Of a DNA stretch of 64,000 nucleotides, positions 49,586-57,759 are shown piece by piece; position 1 is the stretch's first letter; every line of letters begins with the position of its first letter. Made by a program: the position numbers and the translations under genes. The notes beneath the pieces were generated by a model. It did not search any database. It saw only the letters and a list, made by a program, of their open reading frames with translations, and had not been told where the DNA came from. The stretch is from Lineus longissimus (Eukaryota > Nemertea > Pilidiophora > Heteronemertea > Lineidae): positions 29,080,599 to 29,144,598 of the forward strand of contig NC_088309.1 of NCBI RefSeq assembly GCF_910592395.1, read 5' to 3'.

Positions 49586-49936
49586 CCACAGACCGAGTCC
49601 GACAATCACAATTATTCTTTACCAACTCAGAGCATGCCATTTCTCGACACAAAAATCGCTGTACACCAACACGAAACAATGGCGAGAACGCAGTAATGCA
49701 CAGCCTACAATAATATCTGCTGCAGGAGCGACTTGATAGACTTTTCTGTATGTGCCGAAAATGCCGCAGCTTGTGACAATTCAGCAAAAAACCAGGACAT
49801 TTACTCGGGAAATCTAAATGATGCAACCGCTATCACTGACTCGGACACATCAAGCATCAGAAACAGTGAGACGACTACAATGGTCTACCTCGTCAGTCTC
49901 TGTCAATGTACCTCGATCGTCAGTCTCAAGTCTTGA
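48672..49936 (+). pseudogene. Broken AEP-primase paralogue
   Basis: Homologous to the N-terminal domain of the 1,094-residue primase-helicase. Shared features are an initial VFATDT block (VFAQDT there), motif I RFYLDLEKPW (D-x-E), motif II SQHLLFP (S-x-H), and motif III IDLSVHSKNRLFRL followed by QSK. The first two are in the frame starting at the ATG at 48,672, open to 49,244. Motif III is in the -1 frame, open at 49,193-49,696, so a frameshift lies between 49,193 and about 49,237. A stop at 49,694 is followed in the same frame by more protein-like sequence to 49,936. A poly-Asp (GAT)n tract at 49,542-49,585 is included. There is no helicase domain. Catalytic residues survive, so decay is recent or frameshifting is real. 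I see no classic slippery heptamer. Confidence 0.7.
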
Positions 49937-49939
49937 AGT

Positions 49940-50295
49940 TTGTACAACTGACTGAGTGATGAAAAAATTTCTAAGTACAAAAATTTTTTTCTTTACAAAA
50001 AATGTTTTTCCCTCAAAATGCACCTACATCACCAAAAACGTGCAGTCCCAAAATATTTTTGACTTTGAAATTTTTGAAACATTTTCAACTGACTGAGTAA
50101 TGAAAAAATTTCAAAGTACCAAAATTTGTTTTCTTTACTAAATTTTTTTTTTGGCTCAAAATGCACCTACATCACCAAAACGTGCAGTCCCAAAATATTT
50201 TTGATTTTGAAAATTTTGAAAAATTTTCAACTGACTGAGTGATGAAAAAATTTCTAAGTACAAAAATGTTTTTCTTTAAAAAAACTTTTTTTGGG
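49940..50295. repeat. ~142 bp tandem repeat, copy set A
   Basis: About 2.5 copies of a unit containing caactgactgagtgatgaaa, an A/T-rich stretch, caaaatgcacctacatcacc and gtgcagtcccaaaatatttt. The same unit is amplified at 62,620-63,195 in the same orientation. Confidence 0.9.
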
Positions 50296-50296
50296 C

Positions 50297-50441
50297 TCAA
50301 AATGCAACTACGTCGTCACGATGCAAGTGGTACACGAATTTCCTTTCCGAGAAATCCATATACCCATCTGACCAATTGACGACATGCAGTGTGGCGATGC
50401 CTCTTGTGGTCTGGTGACCGACCTCATAAGCCCTCCGCCCA

Positions 50442-50500
<59 letters not shown>

Positions 50501-50599
50501 ATAGCCAGCCGATGCGGCTGTGGCCAGGACATATTCGTCCAACGTTACATTGTCGAACCCCCTGTGTTCGGGCGGGCAATTCACATAATCTCGGGTCAC
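50297..50599 (-). CDS. Small Gln-rich ORF, possible gene fragment
   Basis: Open frame of 100 codons starting with GTG, with a stop close upstream. It contains a poly-Gln (CAG)n run at plus-strand 50,446-50,500 and a C-terminal part VVNWSDGYMDFSERKFVYHL that looks protein-like. The copy at 63,195-63,400 retains the C-terminal part but has a 4 bp deletion and lacks most of the middle. With no ATG and a broken second copy, this is probably a remnant of a longer gene. Confidence 0.3.
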
Positions 50600-50611
50600 A
50601 ATAATCGATTA

Positions 50612-50675
50612 CAAATTCAAATTCAAATTCAAATTCAAATTCAAATTCAAATTCAAATTCAAATTCAAATTCAAA
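50612..50675. repeat. (TTCAAA)n microsatellite
   Basis: About ten hexamers. The duplicate at about 63,395-63,416 has three. Confidence 0.9.
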
Positions 50676-50937
50676 GCAGTTTATTGAGCCAAATGAATGC
50701 TACATTCATATAGGTAGAAAATACAATGAACTGGTGCGGCGCGGGACAGAGAGAAGAAGCAGAGTGTGACAATTTCGGCGTCTGTTGACAGTCTCCTGCA
50801 AATATTCTACCAATCTCTTTTTCCGCACGCAACAGCATCGTTGAGCTCGCGTAAACTGTAGTAGGGTTTCGAAAATACGATTCGACACTGCAGCTGTCGA
50901 TGACTCATGGTTCATACAACGTGAAGATGGTGACTTG

Positions 50938-51020
50938 ACTGGATTATACTGGACTGGACTGGACTGGACTGAACTGGACTGGACTGGACTGGACTGGACA
51001 GGACTGGACTGGACTGGAGC
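50938..51020. repeat. (GGACT)n microsatellite
   Basis: Tandem ggact units with occasional interruptions (gaact, ggaca). Confidence 0.9.
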
Positions 51021-51111
51021 AAGTGTGAAAATTGTCTAGTGAGGGTTGTAACACTTGTGCTACAGGCACATGGACGACACTGCCAGCTCCACCTCGCCTA
51101 TTGGACACTTC

Positions 51112-51229
51112 AATCATGTTACAGGCTATGACTCATCTGGATACCTGGACACCCAGACACATTTCACACTTCAAGCATGTTACAGGCTATGACTCATCTG
51201 GATACCTGGACACCCAGACACATTTCACT
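51112..51229 (+). repeat. Two-copy ~61 bp direct repeat upstream of HMG-box gene
   Basis: caatcatgttacaggctatg...cacatttcac appears at 51,112-51,168 and again, starting caagcatgtt, at 51,173-51,229. Each copy has tggatacctggacacccaga or a shortened version. It sits about 115 bp upstream of the HMG-box ATG and could be regulatory. Confidence 0.7.
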
Positions 51230-51302
51230 CGGAATAATATTGAAATGTCACTGTTGTTGGAACAGTGTGAGAGACTGAGGAAAGACACGGAAAAAACTGA
51301 AG

Positions 51303-51345
<43 letters not shown>

Positions 51346-51347
<2 letters not shown>

Positions 51348-52117
51348 GACCAGGTCGCCAGCACACGTCAAGAGACCGAGCAACGCCTTTTTCATATTTC
51401 GCAGTCAGTTTGCCAAATTGTGTGGTGATTCCATAAAGTGCCAGCAAGCGTTATCAAAGGCCGCAGCCAAACAGTGGCACAGTCTTCCCCGAGACTTCAA
51501 ACAGTCTTTTGTGGAAATGGCCAAGCGAGAAAAGAAACAGCACCTCATCGATCATCCTGGCTATCGGTACGTACCGCAAAAGAAGAATACTACTCCTACC
51601 AGATCAACAACGCATCAAACACAATCAAAGCGGGAGTCGCCCAAGTCTAAATCGCCACGAGAATCTCCAACGGCCAAGTCGACAACTGTGAAGACCAACG
51701 AAAACCTGCACAAGATTATACTCAAATTCAGTAACTGCGGACAATCACTGCAACAGGTACAACAGGCACAGCAAGACGACGGTGTTCTTCCCCAAATTGA
51801 CATTCTAGACGAGATCACCAAGTATAACGTTGACGTTTGTCTGGATCATAACAGAAAAACCACCTGTGACCACCACGACGTTCTACTCGTACCGGAGCCT
51901 CAGCCGCGCCACGCCGACAAACCCACTTGGAAACAAGAAACCAGTTCTTTCATCACGCGCTCACCAGAAAAGTATCAGATGTACAAGGACGCCAATATTC
52001 AGATCGAAGACATTGTTGTTCAGACGGCTTCGTCGCGGTCCAAATGCGAAAACGAGGAATGGCGAGTTAGCGAACTGGTTAAACTTGCTTCAGAGGGAGA
52101 CCATCTCATGATGTGTT

Positions 52118-52171
<54 letters not shown>

Positions 52172-52236
52172 GCGATTCTATCTTCAGTTTTGACGATTTT
52201 GAAATGACGTGTAAACTAGCATTGGATTTTCTATAA
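51346..52236 (+). CDS. HMG-box DNA-binding protein (296 aa)
   Basis: Residues 8-80 form one HMG box of the sequence-specific SOX/MAT type. It opens VKRPSNAFFIFR, has the core Trp in AAKQWHSLP, and closes HLIDHPGYRYVPQKK, matching the known family layout (KRP-NAF at the start, YPxYxY-P near the end). Such proteins bind the DNA minor groove and bend DNA. The middle is Ser/Lys/Thr-rich with SPRESP-type repeats. The C-terminus has an Asn run from (AAC)n at 52,119-52,170 and ends acidic and hydrophobic. The start overlaps a (TCA)n tract, and the ATG at 51,346 directly precedes the box. Intronless, first of three plus-strand genes spaced 60-105 bp apart. It could be captured from the host or ancestral to the virus-like element. 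Confidence 0.85.
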
Positions 52237-52339
52237 CGTCATCAGTGGTGCCACTTAGTGGAAAAGTACATTAGACACGCACACACAAACTCACCCGCAC
52301 GCACCCAAGAACACGCACCCGCTTGTGCTTATGTAGATC

Positions 52340-53881
52340 ATGAACATCTCTTTGAACACGTACGATGCACTCACACAGTTTTTCGTGGACGAATGGGCAG
52401 CCACTGCAGAAAACATGAAACACCTATCCACACTGTTGCCCGACAGAGTGTTCAGCACAACCAAAGGCAAAGGTCAACAGCTGTTCGTGTCAAGACTGGA
52501 GAAATTCACCGATCAACTGAGACACACACTCGTTGAATTGGATCGAGCCGGCAAAGAACTGATAGGTGAATGTAAACCCTTCGATAACACCCACTGCGAC
52601 AACATAACTTCGTTTTGTGGAATGACCGCTTTCTACGCCGCATTTGTGTCTACCGAACGAGTGTACACAGCATATCAATTCTATACCGACTACGTACGAA
52701 ACACGCCGGGTTACAATCCAGATCCGCTTGTCGGAGGTGCGCTAACGCTAAGTCAATTCGAACAGAACCGATATCGAGAGACGTTGATTACGTTTTTCAA
52801 ATTGCTGTTGTTTCCCGATGAATTTCAACGTTGTCTGGCAACAAATGCGTCCACCACGTCGTCGCGTTGCTTTCCTCGGCGGCTGGTGAGAGACGATGAA
52901 GAAAAGTTCAAATCGAATTTTCATTGGAAAATCACTCACGTTCCCATATACCATCCGCACAGGGACTCGGGAACGAGTAACATGCTCACCACTGCCGACT
53001 TGATGAGAAGAATCTACGTCGAGAGCATCTCTCAACATCTGAACCATATGATATGGCAGCCCCCACGACAAAAATCCACTAGTGGTGGGAATAGAGCCGC
53101 CGAGTTTAAAATTGTTTCATCAGATGATCGTATCGATGACCTGGTCAAATACGTTGTCATGCTAGACACGTTTCCTATCGTGCCCGAAGACCTGGCCGGC
53201 ATCACGTTGCCAACTTATTCGGAGAAAGATTCGTGCATCAAGAAGTCGTTGACATCGCCCAGCCCATTGAACAGTTCCACCTTAGATACGATCAGTCAGT
53301 GTCGTGTATGTCCTCGATGCAAGCTTCATTTTACCACTATAGGTCAAACCGACGACATAGAACAACGACTGAGATTTACGTGTAATTGTACGTTTAAAAA
53401 GCACGTACATCATCACTATTCACCATCATCGGCAGTGTCACAACTCGTGACGGATGCTGCCAATGATGGTGATGGTCGTCGTCGTGGTGATTCGAACGAG
53501 CAACACAGTGTGAGACAGTCGTCGAGGTTGCACAATCGTTGTTTCGATATACAATGCCTACTGCTCGACACAAACTCAACGTGTGCAGATATCGACGAAG
53601 CGTGGTCTCGTTGCAGCGGCGATGACAAACGTGAATTAGTGAACAGTTCGTGTACAAACGATGCGGAATTTATGCGAATGACAAATAGTCGAGCTATCAG
53701 GGCGCGGAGCATATGTAGATGGATCTACACGTTCGGCAAGAAAAAAGACGTAAACGTCGGTGGATGCGACTGCGAACAACACACGGCACTGTTTAGAGAC
53801 TCGCTATGTCGTGAAAAAAACGGATTTGAACAGGTTGTCGTTTTCCACAGCAAGGGCATGGTGGAGAGGAGGACACCATAA
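52340..53881 (+). CDS. Virus-like protein with Cys/His cluster, unknown function (513 aa)
   Basis: Intronless ORF, 103 bp after the HMG-box gene. The ATG at 52,340 opens a globular helix-rich region (residues ~1-300). Around residues 315-360 there is a CRVCPRC pair followed by FTCNCTFKKH and a His-rich stretch, which looks like a metal-binding cluster. Residues ~370-400 are Ser/Arg-rich, and the C-terminal 100 residues carry further cysteines (CDCEQH near the end). No signal peptide. I do not recognise the family. The CXXC-rich layout invites comparison with herpesvirus packaging proteins of the UL32 type, but I see no specific alignment, so this is only a suggestion. Confidence 0.75.
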   Translation: MNISLNTYDALTQFFVDEWAATAENMKHLSTLLPDRVFSTTKGKGQQLFVSRLEKFTDQLRHTLVELDRAGKELIGECKPFDNTHCDNITSFCGMTAFYAAFVSTERVYTAYQFYTDYVRNTPGYNPDPLVGGALTLSQFEQNRYRETLITFFKLLLFPDEFQRCLATNASTTSSRCFPRRLVRDDEEKFKSNFHWKITHVPIYHPHRDSGTSNMLTTADLMRRIYVESISQHLNHMIWQPPRQKSTSGGNRAAEFKIVSSDDRIDDLVKYVVMLDTFPIVPEDLAGITLPTYSEKDSCIKKSLTSPSPLNSSTLDTISQCRVCPRCKLHFTTIGQTDDIEQRLRFTCNCTFKKHVHHHYSPSSAVSQLVTDAANDGDGRRRGDSNEQHSVRQSSRLHNRCFDIQCLLLDTNSTCADIDEAWSRCSGDDKRELVNSSCTNDAEFMRMTNSRAIRARSICRWIYTFGKKKDVNVGGCDCEQHTALFRDSLCREKNGFEQVVVFHSKGMVERRTP

Positions 53882-53944
53882 TGGTATCTGGAAGAGAAGT
53901 ATTAATATGTGTTGGTTGTGAAATGTGCTCACAAAGCAACAACA

Positions 53945-54724
53945 ATGAACCACCGACCAAACATCTTGGCGAAGAAAATTCGCAGACGGTACAACAGGAC
54001 GAGACAGACTGGAGTGGTGAAGCCACCGCCGGCCGACCCTGAGCATCAAGAAGTGAAAGGACAAAATGAATGTGTGGCGTTCACGTATCACCCGGATGAG
54101 ATCAAACAATATAACAACAACAACAACAACAAACTATTCAAGGACTTTCGTTACATATCCTCTTCACAAGATTGGTTCACTTTTTCATCTGATGTTGATC
54201 ATTCTGTGACCAACTGTGACCCGCCGTTATGGAAACGTCGAGGTGGACCAAGACCAACACCTGTGTACACAAATCTGTCGAGTTTGTGTTATAGCTTCAG
54301 AACCTTGTGGCAATGTTTCGAATGCGTCGACAGATCGTGCTGCAAATGTTGGAAACAACATGTTTCGGACGCTCTGATTACGTTCGTGTACAAATCTGGA
54401 GTTGTGGACACTAGCAGGGTGGGACTGAACAACAGGAACGTAGTATATGAGGTGCCACAAAGACTGTACATGTTCTTGTATGGACCTGATCAGAAATCGT
54501 TGTCCAATTTCGGTGACCCGCTAGTCTTTACGGACGGCTACTCTGGAAACAATTTTAAATTCTGTAGACTGGGATACAAAAGCGTTAGAAATAAGTCAAT
54601 CTACTACAAATACCCAACCGCGGCTGATTTTGGGCTAGTAGAACACAGTGAGCACACAAGCGACCATCATCACAGCGAATGCGTTATCGACGAATCTGAT
54701 CTGAAATGCTATGAAACTATGTAG
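53945..54724 (+). CDS. Virus-like Cys-rich protein, unknown function (259 aa)
   Basis: Begins at the ATG at 53,945, 61 bp after the preceding stop; upstream extension uses only GTG/TTG codons. The N-terminus is basic (KKIRRRYNR), followed by an Asn run. The centre has a dense cysteine cluster (CFECVDRSCCKCWKQH), probably metal-binding. The C-terminal third is Tyr/Phe/Gly-rich with a His/Asp tail. A polyadenylation signal (aataaaa at about 54,735) follows the stop and almost abuts the signal of the convergent gene. No family recognised. Sharing a Cys cluster with its upstream neighbour may mean the two act together. Confidence 0.7.
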   Translation: MNHRPNILAKKIRRRYNRTRQTGVVKPPPADPEHQEVKGQNECVAFTYHPDEIKQYNNNNNNKLFKDFRYISSSQDWFTFSSDVDHSVTNCDPPLWKRRGGPRPTPVYTNLSSLCYSFRTLWQCFECVDRSCCKCWKQHVSDALITFVYKSGVVDTSRVGLNNRNVVYEVPQRLYMFLYGPDQKSLSNFGDPLVFTDGYSGNNFKFCRLGYKSVRNKSIYYKYPTAADFGLVEHSEHTSDHHHSECVIDESDLKCYETM

Positions 54725-54761
54725 AGAAACATGCAATAAAAAAGTTGTACGTGTAAGTGTT

Positions 54762-55805
54762 TTATTTTGGATTTTGTTTTACCACTAGGCTACTATTGTA
54801 ATTTGCAATTGCAGAGTTCACAATTGTATCATATTCATTTCGATACACTCTAGTAGTAGTAGCAGCAGCAGCAGCAGCAGCAGCAGCTGTAGCGTGATGA
54901 CTGTTGACATTGTCATCGTCGTCGTTGCTATCAGTATCATCACAGTGAAATGCACATGCACCTTTAGTTAGTATCGCGTTACCGTAAATCAGTTCTCTAT
55001 CGACTTCCAAACTGTCTAGTGTATCGGTCAAATCGTCGACGTCGTCGGCAAATTTGTCAGAGTGTAGACGATGTTCTTCGTATAGACGTTTCATCGCACC
55101 TACAGATCTAGTGGCTTTCTGTACTTGTGATTGTATGTATCGTTGTGACGTGTACATTCGTTGGGCATCTCTAATATTCGACAGAATGAAACGTTTTTCT
55201 TGTTTATATTTGATTTCTCTGCTAATCTCACTAGAACGACGAATGTAGTCTTTCAATCTTTCTTGTGTAGCTACGTTATTAGTTGTTGACGAAAAGTCCA
55301 TTGGTGCTGATGGATATCTGTTGTTGTTGTTGCTGTTGTTGGCGGTTGTGACCAGCTGTCGAGTCATGAGATCTGTACTTACGCCTCTCAACAGATCTCT
55401 TTTAAACACGAGTCGGGAAGTTTCGTCGGTCAACTTGTCCACCCCCAGGGACTCAGCTGTCGCCGCCGTCCTGTCGTGGTAGCTCGTGGTAGGAAAACTT
55501 GTTGGATGATGACCGTTGAATCGGGTACTAGTATTTAGAAACGGTGAAGTGTCGTTGAACAAAGGAGTTACGTCCTCGTGTGGAGACGCCGCTGAGGTTG
55601 AAGCCGCCTGCGCTGTTTGAGGTCCTGCGTTGTGTCGCCTTCTGGAGTGGGTGGTGGTGGTGGTGGTGGTGGAGGACGCATAGCTTGATGTATTTGTCTT
55701 GTCACAATACTCTCCATGGTCGTCGGCGAGTGCTCTGAAGACTGATGATTCCGTACGATTTCTGCAGTTGTCCTCACTGGATAATGGCACAATTGTCGAA
55801 TCCAT
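54762..55805 (-). CDS. Possible ESCRT-III / Snf7-like protein (347 aa)
   Basis: The ATG at 55,805 is preferred; an upstream extension to 55,850 has a non-ATG start. The first ~175 residues are Ser/Thr/Asn/Pro-rich and look disordered. Residues ~185-290 are strongly helical and charged: an Arg/Lys-rich segment (LKDYIRRSSEISREIKYKQ), then ATRSVGAMKRLYEEH, then FADDVDDLTDTLDSLEVD. That order (basic helical hairpin, A-x-x-MK-x-x motif, DKxDDLxDxxxE helix) resembles Snf7/CHMP proteins, which polymerise on membranes. An acidic DDDD tract and a poly-Ala run follow, consistent with an acidic regulatory tail. The 5' end overlaps the 3' end of the 472-residue gene by ~237 bp. The alternative is a generic coiled-coil protein. 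Confidence 0.6.
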   Translation of the reverse strand: MDSTIVPLSSEDNCRNRTESSVFRALADDHGEYCDKTNTSSYASSTTTTTTTHSRRRHNAGPQTAQAASTSAASPHEDVTPLFNDTSPFLNTSTRFNGHHPTSFPTTSYHDRTAATAESLGVDKLTDETSRLVFKRDLLRGVSTDLMTRQLVTTANNSNNNNRYPSAPMDFSSTTNNVATQERLKDYIRRSSEISREIKYKQEKRFILSNIRDAQRMYTSQRYIQSQVQKATRSVGAMKRLYEEHRLHSDKFADDVDDLTDTLDSLEVDRELIYGNAILTKGACAFHCDDTDSNDDDDNVNSHHATAAAAAAAAATTTRVYRNEYDTIVNSAIANYNSSLVVKQNPK

Positions 55806-56986
55806 TGTTCTTCGGCTATACTGTACGTGTGAGAGAAATAAAACAGACAAGCGGCATGCAGACTTGGTCGTTGTTTAAATGAAGATGACGTGATTGGTGG
55901 AAAATGCCAAGTGTTCAAATGCATAATTTCTTCGTTCCCTCGATGTGTTGGTGTTGGTGGTAGAGCGTCGTGCAGTGTCATGGTGGTCACGTCCAACAGC
56001 CACCCTTTCCAAAGCAGAGACGATTCTTCGTCGTACGTATCTAGGACGAAAGTATTGCCGCTCGGATCTCCCGGGAATACGGACAAGTTTGTCAATTCGT
56101 AGCGATGACAAAAATTACACTCGTCGTGTACTTTGACAAACTGCTCTTCAGTGATGCAACTGGATGTTGTGACGTTCATTACTAAAGACGATTCTACTAG
56201 TTGCTTTTGACCGCCACCGCCGCCGATGCTCGTCTCTTTGTAAATTGTATAAGTTGTTTTACGATTATGGTCGTACAGAGTTATTGTTGTACGACCACCA
56301 CCACCACCACCACCACCACCACCATCATCACCACCACCTTGCAATGGTTGTTGATTGTCCTCATTTTTCCCTGTATCCGTTTGGAATAGTTCGTCCTCTG
56401 ATTTGACATTACAATGTGGCATTAAACAGGGATAGAGGGGCGATGTTGCGGCTATATTATTCGTACTCGTTACGACACTCAATCCCTTTCCGACCAACCA
56501 TCTTCTATGTGTTAATTTGCTCTTTTCGGTACACAGCCTATCGATAGGGGAAGATGTTTTTATCATAAAGTCGTGGTCTAATATCTTGGTAACGTCCAAC
56601 ACGTCCAACCTGAATTTAGACACCCGGACACCTTTCTTGATTTTGGAAAACTGTTCTCTCTGTATAAGTATTCTCCCCCGGCTTGACACGGAGGTCACAA
56701 ACGATACATCATCCCAGTTGAACATATCATTGCCACCACTACCATTACCGTACCAAAATACTCGAATCGTTTCCCTTCTGGCAACTGGCTCTGAAGACCA
56801 ATTTACACGTTCAAGTTTGTAAAGTGTTAGCACGAGTGGTGGCTGTGATCGATGATCGTCGTTGTTCAGCAGTAGTTCTTGGCGGTGTCTTTCGTATGTT
56901 AACACGTTCACCGTTTCTAGATTTGGCGACTCGCGCAATTTGGTGTGCCAACAACCGATAACGTCAAACTCATTCACAGTGCACAT
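55568..56986 (-). CDS. Virus-like protein of unknown function (472 aa)
   Basis: Intronless minus-strand ORF with ATG at 56,986. Residues ~1-200 look globular (segments such as DDVSFVTSVSSRGRI and KFRLDVLDVTK). A Gly run from (ACC)n at about 56,296-56,325 separates this from a second folded part with a Cys/His pair (CNFCHRYE). The C-terminus is Pro- and Arg-rich. The last ~79 codons overlap the start of the ESCRT-III-like gene in another frame. A partial, internally deleted duplicate lies at 62,183-62,547. No family recognised. Confidence 0.7.
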   Translation of the reverse strand: MCTVNEFDVIGCWHTKLRESPNLETVNVLTYERHRQELLLNNDDHRSQPPLVLTLYKLERVNWSSEPVARRETIRVFWYGNGSGGNDMFNWDDVSFVTSVSSRGRILIQREQFSKIKKGVRVSKFRLDVLDVTKILDHDFMIKTSSPIDRLCTEKSKLTHRRWLVGKGLSVVTSTNNIAATSPLYPCLMPHCNVKSEDELFQTDTGKNEDNQQPLQGGGDDGGGGGGGGGGRTTITLYDHNRKTTYTIYKETSIGGGGGQKQLVESSLVMNVTTSSCITEEQFVKVHDECNFCHRYELTNLSVFPGDPSGNTFVLDTYDEESSLLWKGWLLDVTTMTLHDALPPTPTHRGNEEIMHLNTWHFPPITSSSFKQRPSLHAACLFYFSHTYSIAEEQWIRQLCHYPVRTTAEIVRNHQSSEHSPTTMESIVTRQIHQAMRPPPPPPPPPTPEGDTTQDLKQRRRLQPQRRLHTRT

Positions 56987-57640
56987 TATTTGTTGACACA
57001 GGGAACGGCTACCAATTACTATGGTGAAGGCGATGAATTATCATCAAATCAAGACGAGGATTTCGACAATGACGATGATGAATATTCGTCGACACTGCCA
57101 ACGACGTCTTCTTCGACCTCTTACCCGTTGACCGTGAATAGCAAAATTATCGACCGAGTACTCGTCCAACCTACTCGGAGAATAAACGATTGTATAGAAT
57201 CTGTCAAATTGGAGCGAGAAGAATACGGTGGTGTCGATGAGTTCTCAGTGTCCACGCACAAAGGTACTGACTTGGATCGCGTTATAACAGAAGGAACACA
57301 AACAACTACTTTCGACAACAAAGACGAGGTGACTATGCATTTGCGTCTGTTGAAACACATTGACAAGTTGGATCGGACCCTGGCGGGGGCAGTTAATCTG
57401 CCAGACGTATTGTTGGACTGCACCGGGAATCTAGATCTGTCGGACACCACGTACTGTATCGAGGATCTGGCAGTGAACTTGAATCCCGACAGAGCCTACC
57501 GCCTATTTCTGTCCAATATACCCCACGTCATCTCGAGAAGACTCTCTGATTTCGCCTCAGAACAGCCGTCCCCGTCGAACAGTTCAGATTTCAAGAACTG
57601 GGTGTTAGTGTTTTTGTACTTGAAACTGATGCTCTCGTAA
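56945..57640 (+). CDS. Acidic virus-like ORF, start unresolved (up to 231 aa)
   Basis: Open from just after a stop at 56,918, with no ATG in the first half. The reading begins with GTG at 56,945 or after an acceptor-like site (attcacag, gttgacacag). Composition is protein-like: an acidic, Asp/Glu/Ser-rich N-terminal third, then a helical region (LLKHIDKLDRTLAGAVNL) with an LDLSD stretch. Its 5' end is antisense to the first ~40 bp of the 472-residue gene, and its 3' end is antisense to another ORF (57,496-57,759). It may be 5'-truncated by rearrangement. No family recognised. Confidence 0.45.
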   Translation: MPTTDNVKLIHSAHYLLTQGTATNYYGEGDELSSNQDEDFDNDDDEYSSTLPTTSSSTSYPLTVNSKIIDRVLVQPTRRINDCIESVKLEREEYGGVDEFSVSTHKGTDLDRVITEGTQTTTFDNKDEVTMHLRLLKHIDKLDRTLAGAVNLPDVLLDCTGNLDLSDTTYCIEDLAVNLNPDRAYRLFLSNIPHVISRRLSDFASEQPSPSNSSDFKNWVLVFLYLKLMLS

Positions 57641-57759
57641 TCGCCTAGATTCATCACACCTGCATTGCGACACGTTTTACTAATGACGTTAGACGCTGCA
57701 AAATTGTTTCTATTCGACTCTATTTGGTCAACCAAAGCCTTACCGATTGTTTCAAACAT
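57496..57759 (-). pseudogene. Truncated ORF beside the dispersed element
   Basis: An 87-codon frame (MFETIGKALVDQIESNR start) whose initiating ATG is formed by the first bases of the dispersed element at 57,757. The true 5' part was therefore probably replaced by the element. Composition is protein-like. It overlaps the plus-strand ORF antiparallel over 57,496-57,640. About 150 bp of it are duplicated at 42,921-43,083. Which strand was the original gene is undecided. Confidence 0.35.

Noticed and set aside
49345-49826. Poly-Ile, poly-Ser and poly-His ORFs on the minus strand
   Set aside because: Shadows of the (GAT)n tract in the primase paralogue.
53394-54109. Minus-strand ORFs of 77-101 codons
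   Set aside because: Antisense shadows of the 513- and 259-residue genes.
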